From: Vibrio sp. 10N.261.45.E2
GTDB taxonomy: Bacteria; Pseudomonadota; Gammaproteobacteria; Enterobacterales; Vibrionaceae
NCBI RefSeq assembly: GCF_002875705.1
Contig: NZ_MCZZ01000144.1
Location: forward strand, 1-64,000
DNA: 64,000 nt
Direction of reading: 5' to 3'
The notes under the pieces: model-generated
Told to the model about the DNA's origin: nothing
What the model saw: only the letters and a program-made list of their open reading frames with translations
The model's database searches: none
Part shown: piece after piece, positions 8,133 through 17,296 of the stretch
How positions within the stretch are numbered: the stretch's first letter is position 1
Layout of the letters: every line of letters begins with the position of its first letter
Position numbers and translations under genes: made by a program

Positions 8133-8726
8133 CTATGCTTTAGGCTCTGACGCAGTCGCATCAGTGGCTTGGTTAGTGATATCAGTAACAGGGATGATGT
8201 TCATCTGCCATTTCCAATTTTCAGTCGTTGTTGCCACTGGAATCATTTCAATACAGTCAGTAGGGCACGGCGCGACACATAGATCACAACCGGTACACTC
8301 ATCTTTAATAACTGTGTGCAGTGCTTTGGTGCCACCAACAATGGCATCAACAGGGCAGGCTTGAATACACTTGGTACAGCCGATACACATATCTTCATGA
8401 ATGAAGGCAACGGTTTTTACTTTGTTATCTAAGTCATGAGCGGAGTCTTCGACTTCTACGCCCATTAAGTCTGCTAGTTTCTCAATGGTTGCTTGGCCAC
8501 CTGGAGGACATTTGTTGATTTTGTCTCCGTTAGCTATCGCCTCTGCGTATGGGCGACAACCCGGGTAGCCACACTGGCCACATTGAGTTTGCGGTAAAAT
8601 TGTGTCGATTTGGTCGACGATAGGGTCGGCTTCTACTTTAAAGCGGATAGAAGCAAAGCCCAAAATAGCGCCAAAAACAGCGGCTAAAACGGCTAGCGCA
8701 ATGATCGCAATTAAAATGGTACTCAT
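8133..8726 (-). CDS. rsxB: Rsx/Rnf electron transport complex subunit B (polyferredoxin)
   Basis: RsxB (RnfB) passes electrons from ferredoxin into the complex. Residues 4-28 form a membrane anchor. A 4Fe-4S motif follows with C49, C52, C57 and C73 (CGQCGYPGC and KCPPGG). Two ferredoxin-type sets follow at C114-C124 (CIGCTKCIQACP) and C144-C154 (CTGCDLCVAPCP). The 197-residue length is normal. Only two bases separate it from the rsxA stop. Confidence 0.97.
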   Translation of the reverse strand: MSTILIAIIALAVLAAVFGAILGFASIRFKVEADPIVDQIDTILPQTQCGQCGYPGCRPYAEAIANGDKINKCPPGGQATIEKLADLMGVEVEDSAHDLDNKVKTVAFIHEDMCIGCTKCIQACPVDAIVGGTKALHTVIKDECTGCDLCVAPCPTDCIEMIPVATTTENWKWQMNIIPVTDITNQATDATASEPKA

Positions 8727-8728
8727 GC

Positions 8729-9307
8729 TTATTTCACCAACCCAGTAAAGCCCATGAATGCCAGAGACATTAGGCCTGCTGTGATCATCGCAATTGATGC
8801 ACCTTTGAATGGCATTGGTACATCTGCAACCGCAATACGTTCACGCATCGCAGCAAAAAGGATCAATACAAGAGAGAAACCCACTGCTGCGCCAAAACCA
8901 TAAATGATCGACTGAATGAAGTTATGGTTTTCATTGATGTTCAGAAGTGCCACACCTAACACCGCACAGTTTGTGGTGATAAGTGGTAGGAAGATGCCCA
9001 ATAGACGGTATAGCGTTGGGCTGGTTTTGTGGACGACCATTTCCGTAAATTGAACAACAACCGCGATAACCAAGATGAAGCTCATGGTACGCAGGTATTC
9101 AATACCCAGAGGGGTAAGGATGTAGGTTTCTACTAGGTATGCAGATACCGACGCTAACGTCAGAACGAAAGTCGTTGCGAGGCCCATGCCAATCGCAGTC
9201 TCCAGTTTCTTGGAGACTCCCATAAATGGACATAGCCCTAAAAACTTCACTAGCACAAAGTTATTGACCAGCACTGTGCCAACCAACAACAAAAGGTATT
9301 CGGTCAT
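8729..9307 (-). CDS. rsxA: Rsx/Rnf electron transport complex subunit A
   Basis: RsxA (RnfA) is a membrane subunit related to NqrE and homologous to RsxE, with six hydrophobic segments in 192 residues. The motif NNFVLVKFLGLCPFMGVS mirrors the start of RsxE. It heads the operon rsxA-B-C-D-G-E and probably nth. In E. coli the complex keeps SoxR reduced, and in vibrios it acts as an ion-pumping Rnf. The 269 bp upstream hold the operon promoter, but I could not identify a clear operator there, and the ribosome site is weak. Confidence 0.96.
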   Translation of the reverse strand: MTEYLLLLVGTVLVNNFVLVKFLGLCPFMGVSKKLETAIGMGLATTFVLTLASVSAYLVETYILTPLGIEYLRTMSFILVIAVVVQFTEMVVHKTSPTLYRLLGIFLPLITTNCAVLGVALLNINENHNFIQSIIYGFGAAVGFSLVLILFAAMRERIAVADVPMPFKGASIAMITAGLMSLAFMGFTGLVK

Positions 9308-9576
9308 AATGGATTAATTCTTGAGATTCCGATCCCGATATTATCCTGCTTTGCTCACCTAATAACAACCAAGGATCACTAGGGATTTAGACACTTGGTG
9401 AAAAAATCAACGAGTAAACGTTTGATTAAGATAGATCAGATTAAGTATAGGTGGGTATTTGTAGGGAATGAAAAATAAGATTAACTCAATGATAACTCAT
9501 CTAATCAATCCTATTTTCTTTGTTGCAAAAAGTATCGAAGAAGGAAGTTACTCAATCAGAATGGTTCTGAGCTTTC

Positions 9577-10581
9577 TCAATTAATGTTTCGAACGGAGGC
9601 TCTGCGCACCAAAATTGGCATAAATAGCTTATGTTCCGGGTCTTCCTTAGGTTCGTCACTTGCAAGTTGCAAAGATAGCTTAACCGCTTGGTTTGCCATG
9701 ACTTGAATAGGATAACGAATGGTGGTCAATCGAGGATAGATGAAGCGCGCAATGTGGCCGTCGTCAAACCCAATAACGGATATATCTTCTGGAATACGAA
9801 CGCCATTTTCTTGCAGTAACGCCAAGCAGCCTGCCGCCATATAGTCGTTATAAGTCGCAATGGCCGTAATATCTGTGTTTTTTGCCATTAAATTAACCAT
9901 GGCTTGCTCACCACCTAGCTCGTCCGGTTCTCCATATTCGATGTACTCATCGTTCGGTTCAATGCCGTGATCTTTCAATGCATCTAAATAGCCACCTAAG
10001 CGGTCGTGAGCGTCCTCAATATCGTGACTCGAGCAGATGTAACCAATGTGTTTGTGACCATTTTTAATCAAATACTCGGTTGCAATGTAAGAACCGCGGC
10101 GGTTGTCGAGAGCAATACAGCGGTTTTCGATATCGGGAACAATGCGATTGATCAGCACCATGCCAGGTACTTCATTGGCGAGTTTGACTAACTCTTCATC
10201 GCTGATGCCTTTGCTATGAACAACGAGTGATTCACAGCGGCTGTTGATAAGCAGGTTAATGGCATTACGCTCTTTAGTTGCATCATGGTAGCCACTACCA
10301 ATCAGTAACTGTTTCTCTTGCTCGCTGGCCACGGTATCAATAGCTTTGATCATCGAGCCGAAGAAGGGAGCTGAAACATCGTTGACCAATACGCCAATCG
10401 CGTTTGAAGATTTGCTGACCAATGCACGGGCGTTGGCATTTGGACGATAACCGAGTTTTTCCATCGCGGCTTTTACTGCTGCAATTGCGGTTTCACTGGT
10501 GTGAGGTGCATTGTTGATTACTCGAGAGGTGGTCGCGATTGATACGCCTGCTTCCTTCGCAACATCTTTAATGGTAGCCAT
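9577..10581 (-). CDS. LacI-family repressor, GalR/GalS-like
   Basis: The 334-residue protein has the LacI-family helix-turn-helix IKDVAKEAGVSIATTSRVIN at the N-terminus, the hinge helix NARALVSKSSNAIGV, and a periplasmic-binding-type ligand domain. Its sequence follows E. coli GalS/GalR closely (for example VHSKGISDEELVKLANEVPGMVLINRIVP and the C-terminal FMPILVRRASV). Probable inducers are galactose or a galactoside. It lies beside lacZ, the alpha-galactosidase gene and the melB-like gene, and likely binds the repeated TGGAAACGTTTTCA sites in their control regions. GalR versus GalS cannot be settled from sequence alone. Confidence 0.9.
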   Translation of the reverse strand: MATIKDVAKEAGVSIATTSRVINNAPHTSETAIAAVKAAMEKLGYRPNANARALVSKSSNAIGVLVNDVSAPFFGSMIKAIDTVASEQEKQLLIGSGYHDATKERNAINLLINSRCESLVVHSKGISDEELVKLANEVPGMVLINRIVPDIENRCIALDNRRGSYIATEYLIKNGHKHIGYICSSHDIEDAHDRLGGYLDALKDHGIEPNDEYIEYGEPDELGGEQAMVNLMAKNTDITAIATYNDYMAAGCLALLQENGVRIPEDISVIGFDDGHIARFIYPRLTTIRYPIQVMANQAVKLSLQLASDEPKEDPEHKLFMPILVRRASVRNIN

Positions 10582-10720
10582 TCCGCTCTCTTATTCTGAA
10601 TATAATGCTGTGTGCTAGTGGTTGGACATTTAACAACGGATAGTTAGCCAATTCAAATACTAAACATCAAATATGACGAGGTTTGATGGTTTATTTTTGG
10701 TTGGCTTATCGTTTGATAAT

Positions 10721-10754
10721 AAAAAGCCAAGCTCTAGATTTGAGCTTGGCTTTT
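10721..10754 (-). terminator. Rho-independent terminator after lacZ
   Basis: A 13-bp stem AAAAGCCAAGCTC / GAGCTTGGCTTTT with a 7-nt loop is followed by a T tract on the minus strand. It lies about 120 bp past the lacZ stop and separates lacZ from the repressor gene. Confidence 0.88.
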
Positions 10755-10874
10755 GAGTCACATTGGCGTGTGAACTATGGTCGCATGAACTATTGCTGCG
10801 TGAACCACAGTCATGTGAAGCGAGGCAATCGAGAACCAAGTGACGTCAGAGCGAGTCGCTTGGTCCCAATTTAC

Positions 10875-13800
10875 TTATGATGCGCTTGTTAGTGTAACCT
10901 GATAACGATATTGATTGTCGGTGAGTTGAAACTCTTGGTGAACACTTGGGCTCCAAGAGTCATCACCACCAACGCCCATATGTTGGTGATCAACGCGTAC
11001 ATAGATTTTCTCTTCACGAGTTAGCTCATTGGTATGCTTAGCATCCGTTAACTGTTGCTGGCTGTACTGACTAACACTGAATGAGAAATCGCCTTCGATC
11101 CCGATATTTCCAACATTCAAATTTTTGGTTCCGCAACGCAAACCGCTATCGGTTGGGAAGATATACGGTGTGTGCATCTGGTCCAGTGTTTGCTTATGTA
11201 AGCCAAATCGAGCAGCGGCCAAACGGTCTGGATAGTTTTCAAAAGGACCTAACCCCTGCCATGAAATCGGAGTTTTATTGGCTGTTTCGATTGGTAACGG
11301 TAGTTCCATTTCAAGGCCAATACGCGGCATCGGCGGTAAGTGATCTGCTAGGGTCACATCAACCGAGATATTCATTTCACCCAAGTTGTTTAAGGTGTAT
11401 TGCCACTGTGTAATCGCTTGGATTTGGCCATTAAATTGGTAGGCGAATACCGATGTTACTTGGACTGAATCTGCGAGTGCTTGCGCGACACAGCTTGTAC
11501 ATTGACGTTCCCATTGATTAATGCCTGCGAGTTCCCAACGACAAGCCCATGCATTTGGGTCGATATTGTCTATTTCACTGATACCAATATCGTTATCCAG
11601 TGGCGCACGATAGAAGTTATCGACAGGTGCCTTGATAACTTGCGGTTGCCCATCAACGATCCAGTGAGTCAACAATCCACTCTGTGTGTCCCATTGCCAT
11701 TGATGCGTTTCATCTAGGCTTGATACGACAACTTTATCGTATTGCTGATTTAACTGAGGAGCCAAAGCATTTGCAATCTTAGGGAGTTGCAAACCAGCTT
11801 GGTTACGTAAAGCAAACTGCTCCGTTGCACAAACATGGCCTTCTTCCGCCCACTTGGTCGAATGAATCAGGGTAATATCGGTGTTGATATGATATTCAGC
11901 TTGTGCTTTTGGCGTGAAATCAAGGTCAATAATCAGTTCTTGTTTAGTCGCTTCAGCAACGGATAAGACTTGTTGCCCTGATTGAATCACGATGCCATTT
12001 TCGAGCAATTGCCAGCGTAAGATTTCATTGTCGGTTGCTCGGAACAGATTTTCATTGGTAACCGTCAGACGGCATTGATCTTCAGTTTGTTCTGCTAACG
12101 TAACACTGATCATTCTCTGGCAGTATTTAGCCTCTTCCAAGGTCGGGTGTACGTTACGATCCGGGAAGATCAAACCATTGATACAGAACTGACGGTCATT
12201 AATTATGTCGCCAAAGTCTCCACCGTAAGCCCAGAAGTGTTCACCATTTTCATCCCACTGGCTTAATCCTTGGTCAACCCAATCCCAGATGAAACCGCCT
12301 TGCAAACGAGGGTACTCTCGGAATGCATCCCAGTAGTCATTGAAGCTACCTAAACTGTTGCCCATAGCATGTGCGTATTCGCAAAGAATAAGCGGGCGTT
12401 GCTCGTTAGGCAGAGAAACCCATTTTTTGATAGACCATTTTGGAACTGCATCGTCTTCAATTGTGCTGTTAACGCGTGCGTACATTGGTGCAATGATATC
12501 GGTAGCGGTGGTATTTGAACCACCGCCTTCATACTGTACCGGGCGAGAAGGGTCGTACTGTTTCGACCAAGCATACATCGCATTGTGGCTGCTGCCGTGC
12601 CCCGACTCGTTACCCAAAGACCAAATAATGATGGAAGGGTGGTTCTTATCACGCATCACCATTTGCGTGTAACGGCTCATATAAGCGTGTGCCCATTGTG
12701 GATCGGCCGATAAGCGGTTCATTGGCTGCATGCCGTGAGTCTCGATGTTCGCTTCATCACACACGTATAAGCCATATTCATCACACAGCTCGTACCATCG
12801 TGGGTGGTTAGGGTAGTGTGCTGTGCGTACAGCATTGAAGTTGTACTGCTTCATTAGACAGATATCGCGGATCATGTCTTCTTCTGTCATCACATGCCCT
12901 AGTTCAGGGTGGTGCTCATGACGGTTTACGCCGCGAATCAAGAGCGGTTTGCCGTTTAGCTTTAGCTGACCGTCAGTCATTTCCACCTTACGGAAACCAA
13001 CTTGATAAGCTTCACTTTCTAGGTGGTTACCTTGTTCATCAAGCAATGACACGACAATTCGGTAGAGGTTAGGAACTTCTGCGCTCCATTTCTTCGGCTC
13101 TCGAACATGAAGAGTTTGGAATACTACATCATCGTAGGTGCCACGCTCATCAATTCGTCGATTATGAGGGCGATCGATATGTGGCTCGGTCACCGCGTTT
13201 TCACCGTCAAACAATTGAACCTGAACTTGGTAGGTGTCCGGTGCAGTAATTTTGGTGATAATAGACAGTGAGCCATCGCGATAGCATGCGTCTAAGTCAG
13301 GCGTAACGAACACATCTTCAATACACTGCTTTGGTTTAGCTAGCAAGGTGACATCACGGAAAATACCGCTTAGCCACCACATATCTTGGTCTTCTAAATA
13401 GCTACCATCACACCAACGTATCACCATGACAGACAGCGTATTGTCGCCAACAGTTAGGTACTGAGTTAAGTCAAACTCGGCGGGCAAACGGCTATCTTGG
13501 CTGTAGCCAACCCAGTCACCGTTACACCAGAGATGAAAAGCAGAATTGACACCATCGAAGATAATACGTTGTGTGTTTTCTAAATCTTGTTCCGTTAATG
13601 TAACTTGAGTGCGGTAACAACCGGTTGGGTTGTCCGCTGGAACAAACGGTGGATTCACTTCAAATGGGTATTTTACGTTGGCGTAAATTGGCTTGTCATA
13701 GCCTTGCATTTGCCAGTTCGACGGTACGGTGATGTTGTCCCATTGTGAGTCGTTGAAACTGGTTTCGATAAATTCACCGTCAACTTGTTCTGGTGCATCA

Positions 13801-13976
13801 AAGAATTTGAACTTCCATTGTCCATTAAGAGATTTGCGTTGTGATTCAATGCCGTCTCGAGCGTGTTTAAGGTTGCGGTAGCTTGATAATGGGCTGTGCG
13901 CATTAAGGCAGTGGATATTCACAGACTGCGGGTTTTCCCAATCGCGTCTTTGGATGATGTTTGAAAATGCCTTCAT
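10875..13976 (-). CDS. lacZ: Beta-galactosidase, GH2 family
   Basis: LacZ hydrolyses lactose and other beta-galactosides. The 1033-residue protein aligns along its length with E. coli LacZ (1023 residues) rather than EbgA. It starts QRRDWENPQ and shares VVPSNWQM-like, NPTGCYRT and GGDDSWSP segments. The five-domain GH2 layout is intact. The acid/base is E457 in SLGNESGHG and the nucleophile is E533 in ILCEYAHAMGNS. There is no signal peptide, so substrate must be imported, probably by the MelB-type carrier nearby. It diverges from the alpha-galactosidase gene across a 937-bp control region carrying GalR-like operators. There is no adjacent lacY or lacA. Confidence 0.96.
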   Translation of the reverse strand: MKAFSNIIQRRDWENPQSVNIHCLNAHSPLSSYRNLKHARDGIESQRKSLNGQWKFKFFDAPEQVDGEFIETSFNDSQWDNITVPSNWQMQGYDKPIYANVKYPFEVNPPFVPADNPTGCYRTQVTLTEQDLENTQRIIFDGVNSAFHLWCNGDWVGYSQDSRLPAEFDLTQYLTVGDNTLSVMVIRWCDGSYLEDQDMWWLSGIFRDVTLLAKPKQCIEDVFVTPDLDACYRDGSLSIITKITAPDTYQVQVQLFDGENAVTEPHIDRPHNRRIDERGTYDDVVFQTLHVREPKKWSAEVPNLYRIVVSLLDEQGNHLESEAYQVGFRKVEMTDGQLKLNGKPLLIRGVNRHEHHPELGHVMTEEDMIRDICLMKQYNFNAVRTAHYPNHPRWYELCDEYGLYVCDEANIETHGMQPMNRLSADPQWAHAYMSRYTQMVMRDKNHPSIIIWSLGNESGHGSSHNAMYAWSKQYDPSRPVQYEGGGSNTTATDIIAPMYARVNSTIEDDAVPKWSIKKWVSLPNEQRPLILCEYAHAMGNSLGSFNDYWDAFREYPRLQGGFIWDWVDQGLSQWDENGEHFWAYGGDFGDIINDRQFCINGLIFPDRNVHPTLEEAKYCQRMISVTLAEQTEDQCRLTVTNENLFRATDNEILRWQLLENGIVIQSGQQVLSVAEATKQELIIDLDFTPKAQAEYHINTDITLIHSTKWAEEGHVCATEQFALRNQAGLQLPKIANALAPQLNQQYDKVVVSSLDETHQWQWDTQSGLLTHWIVDGQPQVIKAPVDNFYRAPLDNDIGISEIDNIDPNAWACRWELAGINQWERQCTSCVAQALADSVQVTSVFAYQFNGQIQAITQWQYTLNNLGEMNISVDVTLADHLPPMPRIGLEMELPLPIETANKTPISWQGLGPFENYPDRLAAARFGLHKQTLDQMHTPYIFPTDSGLRCGTKNLNVGNIGIEGDFSFSVSQYSQQQLTDAKHTNELTREEKIYVRVDHQHMGVGGDDSWSPSVHQEFQLTDNQYRYQVTLTSAS

Positions 13977-14152
13977 GGTATTCCTACTCTTAAAGTGTTC
14001 AATATTGGTAATAGTTTTATTGAGTCATCGGTTTTTTTTGCAGTGACATCTAATATTGTTGCTACTGTCTGGCTTTATGAAGTGTCTCTATTTTTTACCG
14101 GTGGATACTTTTCTGTTTGAGTCCTAACTCGAGGGAGAGTGTAAATAAACCA

Positions 14153-14166
14153 TGGAAACGTTTTCA
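14153..14166. promoter_or_regulatory. GalR/LacI-family operator upstream of lacZ
   Basis: TGGAAACGTTTTCA lies inside the longer near-palindrome CATGGAAACGTTTTCATG (14151-14168). The central CG and the GAAACGTTTTC form are typical of LacI/GalR operators. The same 14-mer recurs before the alpha-galactosidase and transporter genes. Confidence 0.8.
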
Positions 14167-14214
14167 TGATGAGGTTGGCATTTTTGCGTTATTGATGGAT
14201 TTGCGATTACTTTG

Positions 14215-14230
14215 TGTGATTTTGATCTGA
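14215..14230. promoter_or_regulatory. Possible CRP site
   Basis: TGTGATTTTGATCTGA matches TGTGA-N6-TCACA at 8 of 10 defined positions. CRP control is expected for galactoside genes, but a single imperfect match is weak evidence. Confidence 0.35.
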
Positions 14231-14279
14231 TAATTGAGCTTGTAGCGTAGGTTTTTAAGATCTTTCTGTGGGTTTTAAA

Positions 14280-14293
14280 TGGAATCGTTTTCT
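14280..14293. promoter_or_regulatory. Degenerate GalR-like operator
   Basis: TGGAATCGTTTTCT differs at two of 14 positions from the operator core found three times in this cluster. It may be an auxiliary site for looping. Confidence 0.4.
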
Positions 14294-14414
14294 ATTTCAG
14301 GATTGTTGAGGGAGTCGATTGTGCGCTAGAGCTGAGGGTGTTCGCTACGTGCGAATATAGGTAATAGTGAATCTAGGCTAGAGATAGCAAGGGTTTAGGG
14401 ATATTTGTGAGGGG

Positions 14415-14575
14415 AAAAACAGCCCAGTCAATAATAACTGGGCATGTGAGACAAGGAAGTAAGTATCAAGTTCAATGCCGAAGCTAGGCGACAAGCATTG
14501 TGTTTTATACCGTCAAGCTGGAATGTAAAAGTTAGGACCCAGAGAGACACTTCATAGTTGTACTCTAAAGCTTAA
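14415..14575 (-). ncRNA. Candidate small RNA upstream of lacZ
   Basis: Read on the minus strand, a promoter-like pair TTGAAC-N17-TATTCT is followed, about 160 nt later, by a terminator: stem GCCCAGT / ACTGGGC (14422-14443) with an 8-nt loop and five Ts. No protein-coding frame of note lies between. Close to its 5' end the RNA would contain TATGAAGTGTCTCT, the exact complement of a segment of any lacZ leader transcribed through 14089-14076. Both promoter hexamers match consensus at only 4 of 6 bases, so this is a prediction from signals and not from homology. Confidence 0.35.
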
Positions 14576-14820
14576 GAATACGAGTGTGGTGTAGTGAGTT
14601 CAAGAGGAAATGTGTTTGAGCTAATTATCAAATTGCAGATTATTTGTAAGTTGTTGAATTTTATTGTTTAACTGTCTTTAAGCTCTTGTCTGTTTTTGAG
14701 TTGTAGCGGTCTGTTTAACCCTATTCGTTGAGCGCATAATCATATGAGCAGAGATGGTGGCTGACATAAATCTTTGAATTGGAAGGCATTACTTAAATCT
14801 ATTAATCTAACAAAATTTAA

Positions 14821-14834
14821 TGGAAACGTTTTCA
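14821..14834. promoter_or_regulatory. GalR/LacI-family operator upstream of the alpha-galactosidase gene
   Basis: TGGAAACGTTTTCA is identical to the core upstream of lacZ. It lies 79 bp before the alpha-galactosidase start codon. Confidence 0.8.
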
Positions 14835-14838
14835 TGAT

Positions 14839-14854
14839 TTTGGGTTTGATCACA
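14839..14854. promoter_or_regulatory. Possible CRP site
   Basis: TTTGG-N6-TCACA has a perfect right half and 3 of 5 bases in the left half. It begins four bases past the operator at 14821. Confidence 0.3.
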
Positions 14855-14913
14855 GAAACTCTCAGCCCGATAATTATGATACTGGGTAATTAAAAGCGTT
14901 AAGGTTAAATAAA

Positions 14914-17031
14914 ATGACGAATAAATCCCTAATAGAAATTACGGGTCAAGACTCGCAACTGATTGTTGAACTTGGTGATTTCGCCGAAATTCTGCATTGG
15001 GGAGCCCCTGTTCGTGGCGATCTAGCGAACTTTCGTGTTTCTCTTTTAAGGCCCGTTCCTTACGGTCGTCTTGATAATGATGTCGCTATGTCGTTGAGCC
15101 CAGAACTCGGGCGCGGTGTTTTCAGTAGCCCAGCATTAGAAGGGCATCGAGATGGATTGGACTGGGCACCTGTTTTCTCTATTACGGATATTCAACAAAC
15201 ACCATCTAGCTTAATTATTGAGAGTGAAGATCTGCGTGCAGGCTTACGATTAACAACCGAGTTATGCCTTGATAAGCATGATGTTGTGAAATCTTGTCAT
15301 ACCTTAACCAACGTTAAAGCCGGCCTTTATCAGGTAAGCCGTCTCGCTAATACATTACCATTGCCAGCTAGAGCTAACGAGTTGATGACCTACTACGGCC
15401 GTTGGGTACACGAGTTCCAAACGGTGCGTCAATCTTTACAACAAGGGGGCTATCAACAAGAAAACCGTCGTGGAAGAACGTCTCATGAACATTATCCTGC
15501 GATGGTTGTTGGTACGGCTAACTTTAATGAAATGACAGGTGACGTTTGGGGGATCCACTTCGCTTGGAGTGGTAACCACAGACTACGTGCTGATGTGAAA
15601 GCAGACGGTCGTCGCTACGTGCAAGCGGAAGTTATCTATCTACCGGGCGAGATTGCATTGGATGAAGGTGAAAGCTTAACCACACCTTGGTTGTATGCAA
15701 GCTTCAGTTCGGAAGGTCTGAATGGAATGAGCCACCAGTTCCACTCCCATGTGCGTGGTTCCATTTTACCGGAGTCTTTCGTCCAAAAGCCTCGACCTAT
15801 CCATCTTAATACATGGGAAGGCATCTATTTTGACCATGATCCTGACTATATTATGTCGATGGCTAGCCAAGCTGCAGATATGGGAGTCGAGCGCTTTATC
15901 ATTGACGATGGCTGGTTCAAAGGGCGCTGTGGCGATAAAGCTGCACTAGGGGATTGGTTCTTAGATGAAGAAAAATACCCAAATGGTTTAGCTCCGATTG
16001 TTGAACACGTTAATCAGTTGGGAATGGAGTTTGGGTTGTGGTTCGAACCTGAAATGATTAACAAGGATTCTGACTTATACAGAGCCCACCCAGACTGGTT
16101 GCTCGCTGTGGATGGCTATGACCAACCAACCGGTCGCAACCAATATGTTATCGATCTTCAGAACCAACAAGCATTCGACTTTCTGTTTGAGCGTCTTGAC
16201 CATTTCTTAAGTAAGTACAACATTGCTTACATCAAGTGGGATATGAACCGAGAAGTTGTACAACCGGCACATTTAGGTAAGGCAGCGGCTCATCAACAAA
16301 CCGCTCGCTATTATGAGTTGGTCGATAAAGTTCGAGAGAAGCACCCTATGGTTGATATTGAATCTTGTGCGGCGGGTGGTGGCCGTATCGATTTTGAGGT
16401 GCTTAAGCGTACGCAACGTTTTTGGGCTTCTGATAATAATGATGCTTTGGAAAGACAAACTATTCAGCGTGGGATGAGTTATTTTTTCCCACCGGAGGTA
16501 ATGGGAAGTCATATTGGCGCGAGCCACTGCCACAGCACTCGTCGCCGTCATAGCATTGAGTTTCGTGGTCTAACAGCATTGTTTGGCCATATGGGGATTG
16601 AATTAGATCCTGTGAAAGAAGCTCAAGAAGAAAAACAAGGGTTTGAACGCTATATTAAGCTGCACAAGATGCTGCGTCCGTTATTGCATAGCGGGAGAAC
16701 TTGGCGAGTTCCAACGGATGATAGTGCGCATCAAATCCATGCGGTCGTTTCCGAAGATGTGTCAGAAGCTGTAGTGATGATTGCGCAACTGGCGATGCCA
16801 ACCAATTCGTTGAGTGGTCACTTGCGCATACCTGGGTTAGATCCACAAAGTCTATACAAGGTTTCTGTGATTGATAAACCGTCAAACTACGATGATATTG
16901 TTAATTATCAACCACCATGGACTGAAACTGATTGTGAACTATCCGGAGCTTGGTGTGCAGAGGTGGGGCTGACGATGCCGATACTTGATGCAGAAACAGC
17001 GATGTTGATTAAGTTTGAACGTATCGAGTAA
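14914..17031 (+). CDS. Alpha-galactosidase, GH36 family
   Basis: The enzyme hydrolyses terminal alpha-1,6-galactose from melibiose, raffinose and related sugars. The 705-residue protein has the GH36 layout: an N-terminal beta-supersandwich (to about residue 290), a TIM barrel beginning at PIHLNTWEGIYFD, and a C-terminal beta domain. The nucleophile is D443 in IKWDMNR and the acid/base is D507 in FWASDNNDALERQ. The motif ESCAAGGGRID also marks the family. No signal peptide is present, so it acts inside the cell on imported sugar, close to RafA/AgaA-type enzymes and not to the GH4 MelA. AAGG precedes the ATG. It diverges from lacZ, and the MelB-like symporter gene lies downstream with its own control region. 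Confidence 0.95.
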   Translation: MTNKSLIEITGQDSQLIVELGDFAEILHWGAPVRGDLANFRVSLLRPVPYGRLDNDVAMSLSPELGRGVFSSPALEGHRDGLDWAPVFSITDIQQTPSSLIIESEDLRAGLRLTTELCLDKHDVVKSCHTLTNVKAGLYQVSRLANTLPLPARANELMTYYGRWVHEFQTVRQSLQQGGYQQENRRGRTSHEHYPAMVVGTANFNEMTGDVWGIHFAWSGNHRLRADVKADGRRYVQAEVIYLPGEIALDEGESLTTPWLYASFSSEGLNGMSHQFHSHVRGSILPESFVQKPRPIHLNTWEGIYFDHDPDYIMSMASQAADMGVERFIIDDGWFKGRCGDKAALGDWFLDEEKYPNGLAPIVEHVNQLGMEFGLWFEPEMINKDSDLYRAHPDWLLAVDGYDQPTGRNQYVIDLQNQQAFDFLFERLDHFLSKYNIAYIKWDMNREVVQPAHLGKAAAHQQTARYYELVDKVREKHPMVDIESCAAGGGRIDFEVLKRTQRFWASDNNDALERQTIQRGMSYFFPPEVMGSHIGASHCHSTRRRHSIEFRGLTALFGHMGIELDPVKEAQEEKQGFERYIKLHKMLRPLLHSGRTWRVPTDDSAHQIHAVVSEDVSEAVVMIAQLAMPTNSLSGHLRIPGLDPQSLYKVSVIDKPSNYDDIVNYQPPWTETDCELSGAWCAEVGLTMPILDAETAMLIKFERIE

Positions 17032-17059
17032 ATCTTAGCTTTAGACCTTAGTTTTGATG

Positions 17060-17089
17060 AACCGCGTAGGTGAAATTACGCGGTTTTTT
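17060..17089 (+). terminator. Rho-independent terminator after the alpha-galactosidase gene
   Basis: The stem AACCGCGTA / TACGCGGTT with an 8-nt loop is followed by six Ts. Confidence 0.9.
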
Positions 17090-17296
17090 ATTGCCTTCAA
17101 TATACCTTCATGAACCATCTAGTAATTTTATGTGCCCCTATGACATGGACGGGTAGGAGTAACGGCTCATTGCTCTGTTATGTAATCGTTCTCATGCGTC
17201 ACTTCACGCCATGAATGGTTTTGAGCACTTTAATTGCCGATATTCTCTATTAATTCGAGTGTTTTATTGTTCGATCTCTCACTTTTGATATTCGAC

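Larger units (their letters stand above)
14076..14556. repeat. Distant inverted repeat pair (14-bp arms)
   Basis: TATGAAGTGTCTCT at 14076-14089 is the exact reverse complement of AGAGACACTTCATA at 14543-14556. A second matching block, GTCCTAAC at 14121-14128 against GTTAGGAC at 14531-14538, lies in the mirrored order, so the similarity is longer than 14 bp but broken by an indel. It may be the ends of a decayed mobile element, or a pairing site between two leftward transcripts. Confidence 0.75.
13977..14913. other. 937-bp control region between lacZ and the alpha-galactosidase gene
   Basis: I find no convincing protein gene in this AT-rich region. It holds two exact GalR-like operator cores (14153-14166 and 14821-14834), a degenerate one (14280-14293), two CRP-like sites, a minus-strand terminator at 14415-14443 with an upstream promoter-like sequence, and a pair of inverted 14-bp repeats at 14076 and 14543. 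It is much longer than two divergent promoters need. Confidence 0.8.

Noticed and set aside
10767..10820. Imperfect ~15-bp repeats (GTGTGAACTATGG, GCATGAACTATTG, GCGTGAACCACAG) after lacZ
   Set aside because: The copies differ at many positions and total under four units. It may be a degraded tandem repeat, but it is too weak to list as a feature.
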